Shown in pieces: positions 5,507 to 6,998 of a stretch of 6,998 nucleotides of DNA. The notes below the pieces were generated by a model. It made no database searches, had not been told where the DNA came from, and saw nothing but the letters and a program-made list of their open reading frames with translations. Source of the stretch: Bacteroidales bacterium (GTDB lineage Bacteria; Bacteroidota; Bacteroidia; Bacteroidales; DYOH01). Position 1 is the stretch's first letter. Each line of letters begins with the position of its first letter. The stretch lies in NCBI GenBank assembly GCA_030632545.1, contig DAOVUO010000127.1:1-6998 (forward strand), written 5' to 3'. The translations under genes and the position numbers were made by a program.

Positions 5507-6742
5507 TTAGTTTAACTTATAACAGGCCATTTCAGTAAGGTTTCGTACATATATTTTTCCATTATAGAATGATGGAGCTGTCCACGATTTACCTGAAATG
5601 GTTTGAATAAATCCTTTTTCCTCAAAGGCATCTGGTTTTGCTTCAACCAAAATTAATTTTCCTTTGTCGGAAAGAACAAGAAGTTTATCGTCAACCAAAA
5701 TAAGACTTCCTTTTCCGTAGCCTCGTTTAGTCCATTTAGTTTCGCCTGTTTCAACCGAAATGCATCGTAAAGCTGCCACGTGAAATCCATATAAATGTCC
5801 ATTATAATAAGAACATGAGTTGAAATCATTCTGCATATTACCACCATTGAGGACTTTAGTGGCTACATTGTTTTTTATTTCCACAACAAAATAGCCTGTT
5901 GGACGAATAGCCGATACAAATAGTTTGTTAGGTTCAATGAGTACTGGCATTGCCATTGGTGCTGCAAAAGGCATTTTGTAAGTCCAAAGTGTATCACCTT
6001 TAGAGTTGAATGAGTATAATATGTTTCGGTTGGCAAAAATAATTTGCTGCTGACCTTCAATTGTTGCTAAAAGTGGTGAATTGTACGAGGCGTCACCTTT
6101 TGCTTTTGACCATATTATTTGGCCATTTTTTTTATTAAAGGCCATAAAAGCACGTTCTTCGGTACCGCCAACTTCCATAACTAACACATCGTCAACCAGC
6201 AGAGGCGAGCTCGAAAAACCCCAACGAGGGCAAGTGCTGCCAAATTCCTTAACAAAATCTACTTGCCACAAAATTTTGCCTTTTTTCTTTGAGTGCGCAG
6301 TGAGTTTTCCATTCCCACTAAAGCTATATATATTGTTTTGGTCGATAGTGGGAGTAGCGCGAGGCCCATTTCCCCAGCCATCTATATCAATAAAAAGTGA
6401 ATCAACTTTAGTTTTCCAAAGTTCTTTACCTGTGGCATCATCAAAAGCTATTAGGAACTCAGAACCAGTTACACTATCTATTTGTTCGCTCTCCATAGTG
6501 TAAATTATTCCGTCTGAAATTATTAGTTCCGAAAAACCAGAACCAATTTCTTTTTTCCAAATAAGTTCAGGCTTTTTTGTCAACCAATCTGTTTGTGCAA
6601 TCTTATCTGTAGATAATCCTGCTCTGTAATGCCCACGAAATTGTATCCAGCTTTCTGGATTTTCAGTTTGTGAAAATCCTAGATTTATCAAGCCGAAAAG
6701 TAACAAGCCTGATAGAAATAAATGTTGCATTTTTTTCTTCAT
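5507..6742 (-). CDS. Secreted PQQ-type beta-propeller (quinoprotein-like) protein, function unknown
   Basis: With the start at 6742 the product is 411 residues. I chose this start because MKKKMQHLFLSGLLLFGLIN followed by LGFSQ is a textbook signal peptide; the frame stays open to an ATG at 6799, which would add 19 residues (MKYIHKPNYYFLFITISIN). Residue numbers here are for the longer form. The mature protein begins WIQFRGHYRAGLS (51-63), the usual opening of exported PQQ-binding-like propellers. Repeated blade motifs with a docking tryptophan follow: GKELWKTKV (124-132), GKILWQVDF (174-182), GQIIWSKAKG (226-235), GDTLWTYKM (268-276) and GETKWTKRG (352-360). It ends with KIYVRNLTEMACYKLN. The first blade region has a WGNGPRATP stretch (142-150). 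No cytochrome motif (CxxCH) or dehydrogenase catalytic domain is visible, so it may be a non-enzymatic scaffold; cofactor binding is not shown. It follows a GH3 gene and precedes a LolA/DUF1579-like gene. Confidence 0.82.
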   Translation of the reverse strand: MKKKMQHLFLSGLLLFGLINLGFSQTENPESWIQFRGHYRAGLSTDKIAQTDWLTKKPELIWKKEIGSGFSELIISDGIIYTMESEQIDSVTGSEFLIAFDDATGKELWKTKVDSLFIDIDGWGNGPRATPTIDQNNIYSFSGNGKLTAHSKKKGKILWQVDFVKEFGSTCPRWGFSSSPLLVDDVLVMEVGGTEERAFMAFNKKNGQIIWSKAKGDASYNSPLLATIEGQQQIIFANRNILYSFNSKGDTLWTYKMPFAAPMAMPVLIEPNKLFVSAIRPTGYFVVEIKNNVATKVLNGGNMQNDFNSCSYYNGHLYGFHVAALRCISVETGETKWTKRGYGKGSLILVDDKLLVLSDKGKLILVEAKPDAFEEKGFIQTISGKSWTAPSFYNGKIYVRNLTEMACYKLN

Positions 6743-6804
6743 GTTTATGCTAATTGTAATAAATAAAAAGTAATAATTTGGTTTGTGAATATACTTCATT
6801 TTTT

Positions 6805-6998
6805 TTAAGGATTCAAATCGTGACTTTGTAATGAAAAAGTTTCCTTTAGCAAGTCCTTACTTGCCGACGAACTACCTATGTACAGTTCGTATTCCATTGC
6901 TTCAATTTCCCAATTTTTAGTTTTGGGATTATACCATGCTAAATCTTTAGCGGCCACATCTAAATTAATAGTTTTAGTTTCGCCAGCCATTAGTAGTA
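6805..6998 (-). CDS. C-terminal Fn3-like domain of a family 3 glycoside hydrolase (partial; beta-glucosidase type)
   Basis: The frame enters from the right edge of the window and runs to a TAA at 6807-6805; the visible 63 codons continue without a stop to the edge, so the ATG at 6990 is internal. LLMAGETKTINLDVAAKDLA followed by WYNPKTKNWEIEAMEYELYIGSSS matches the fibronectin type III-like domain that closes most GH3 beta-glucosidases and beta-xylosidases (GETKTV, L(A/S)FYD, W..E.G.Y...VG.SS). Family enzymes release glucose or other sugars from the non-reducing ends of glycosides, normally in the periplasm in this phylum. The catalytic domains lie outside the window, so substrate is unknown. 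The stop is 62 nt from the preferred start of the propeller gene, on the same strand, with no terminator seen between them, so the three minus-strand genes may be one unit. Confidence 0.85.
   Translation of the reverse strand, partial: LLMAGETKTINLDVAAKDLAWYNPKTKNWEIEAMEYELYIGSSSASKDLLKETFSLQSHDLNP
6849..6890. repeat. Two adjacent short inverted repeats inside the GH3 coding end
   Basis: GCAAGT (6849-6854) is mirrored by ACTTGC (6859-6864) around a 4-nt loop, and ACGAACT (6867-6873) by AGTTCGT (6884-6890) around a 10-nt loop. The two hairpins sit 2 bp apart within the last 30 codons of the GH3 gene. No U-run follows, so they are not an intrinsic terminator. They may be chance or a modest mRNA-stability element. 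Confidence 0.4.

Noticed and set aside
6081..6503. 140-codon plus-strand frame
   Set aside because: Lies wholly antisense to the beta-propeller gene, has no recognisable domain and no promoter; the propeller protein in this stretch is clearly real.

Overview
The window looks like an ordinary chromosomal stretch of an AT-rich member of the Bacteroidota. Three things support this. The proteins have Bacteroidota character, notably a YebC-family protein beginning MGRAFEFRKARKMKRWG and a secreted quinoprotein-like propeller opening WIQFRGHYRAG. Start codons are preceded by A/T-rich sequence instead of Shine-Dalgarno motifs. A plausible Bacteroidota-type promoter (ATTG, 20 nt, CATTTTTG) sits in front of the yebC-family gene. 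I cannot name the genus; a marine or gut Bacteroidales/Marinilabiliales-type organism would fit.

Layout: the left edge (3-92, +) is the last 29 codons of a Crp/Fnr-type regulator. Converging on it is a tight minus-strand run, read right to left: panC (3266-2418), panD (2409-2059), rfaE2 (1984-1487), mntP (1487-927) and a PHP-family histidinol-phosphatase-like gene (923-117). Gaps are 8, 74, -1 and 3 nt, so this is probably one transcription unit. It combines the two enzymes that supply pantothenate from aspartate, an LPS-heptose nucleotidyltransferase, a manganese exporter and a phosphoesterase. The one wide gap, panD-rfaE2, holds a perfectly phased array of seven 7-bp units (2010-2058) directly against the panD stop.

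A 249-bp divergent region (3267-3515) separates panC from a yebC-family gene (3516-4232, +). That gene ends at a strong symmetric terminator (4252-4297), shared with the convergent minus-strand cluster on the right.

The right cluster, read right to left, starts with the C-terminal Fn3-like domain of a family 3 glycoside hydrolase (entering at 6998, ending 6805). A secreted PQQ-type beta-propeller protein follows, then a secreted two-domain protein (LolA-like plus DUF1579-like), only 13 nt downstream of the propeller gene. All three appear to be exported, so this is probably a periplasmic or cell-surface module, but the roles of the last two are unknown.

I found no mobile element, CRISPR array, RNA gene or defence system. 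The items most worth a second look are the heptad array and the propeller/LolA-DUF1579 pair.
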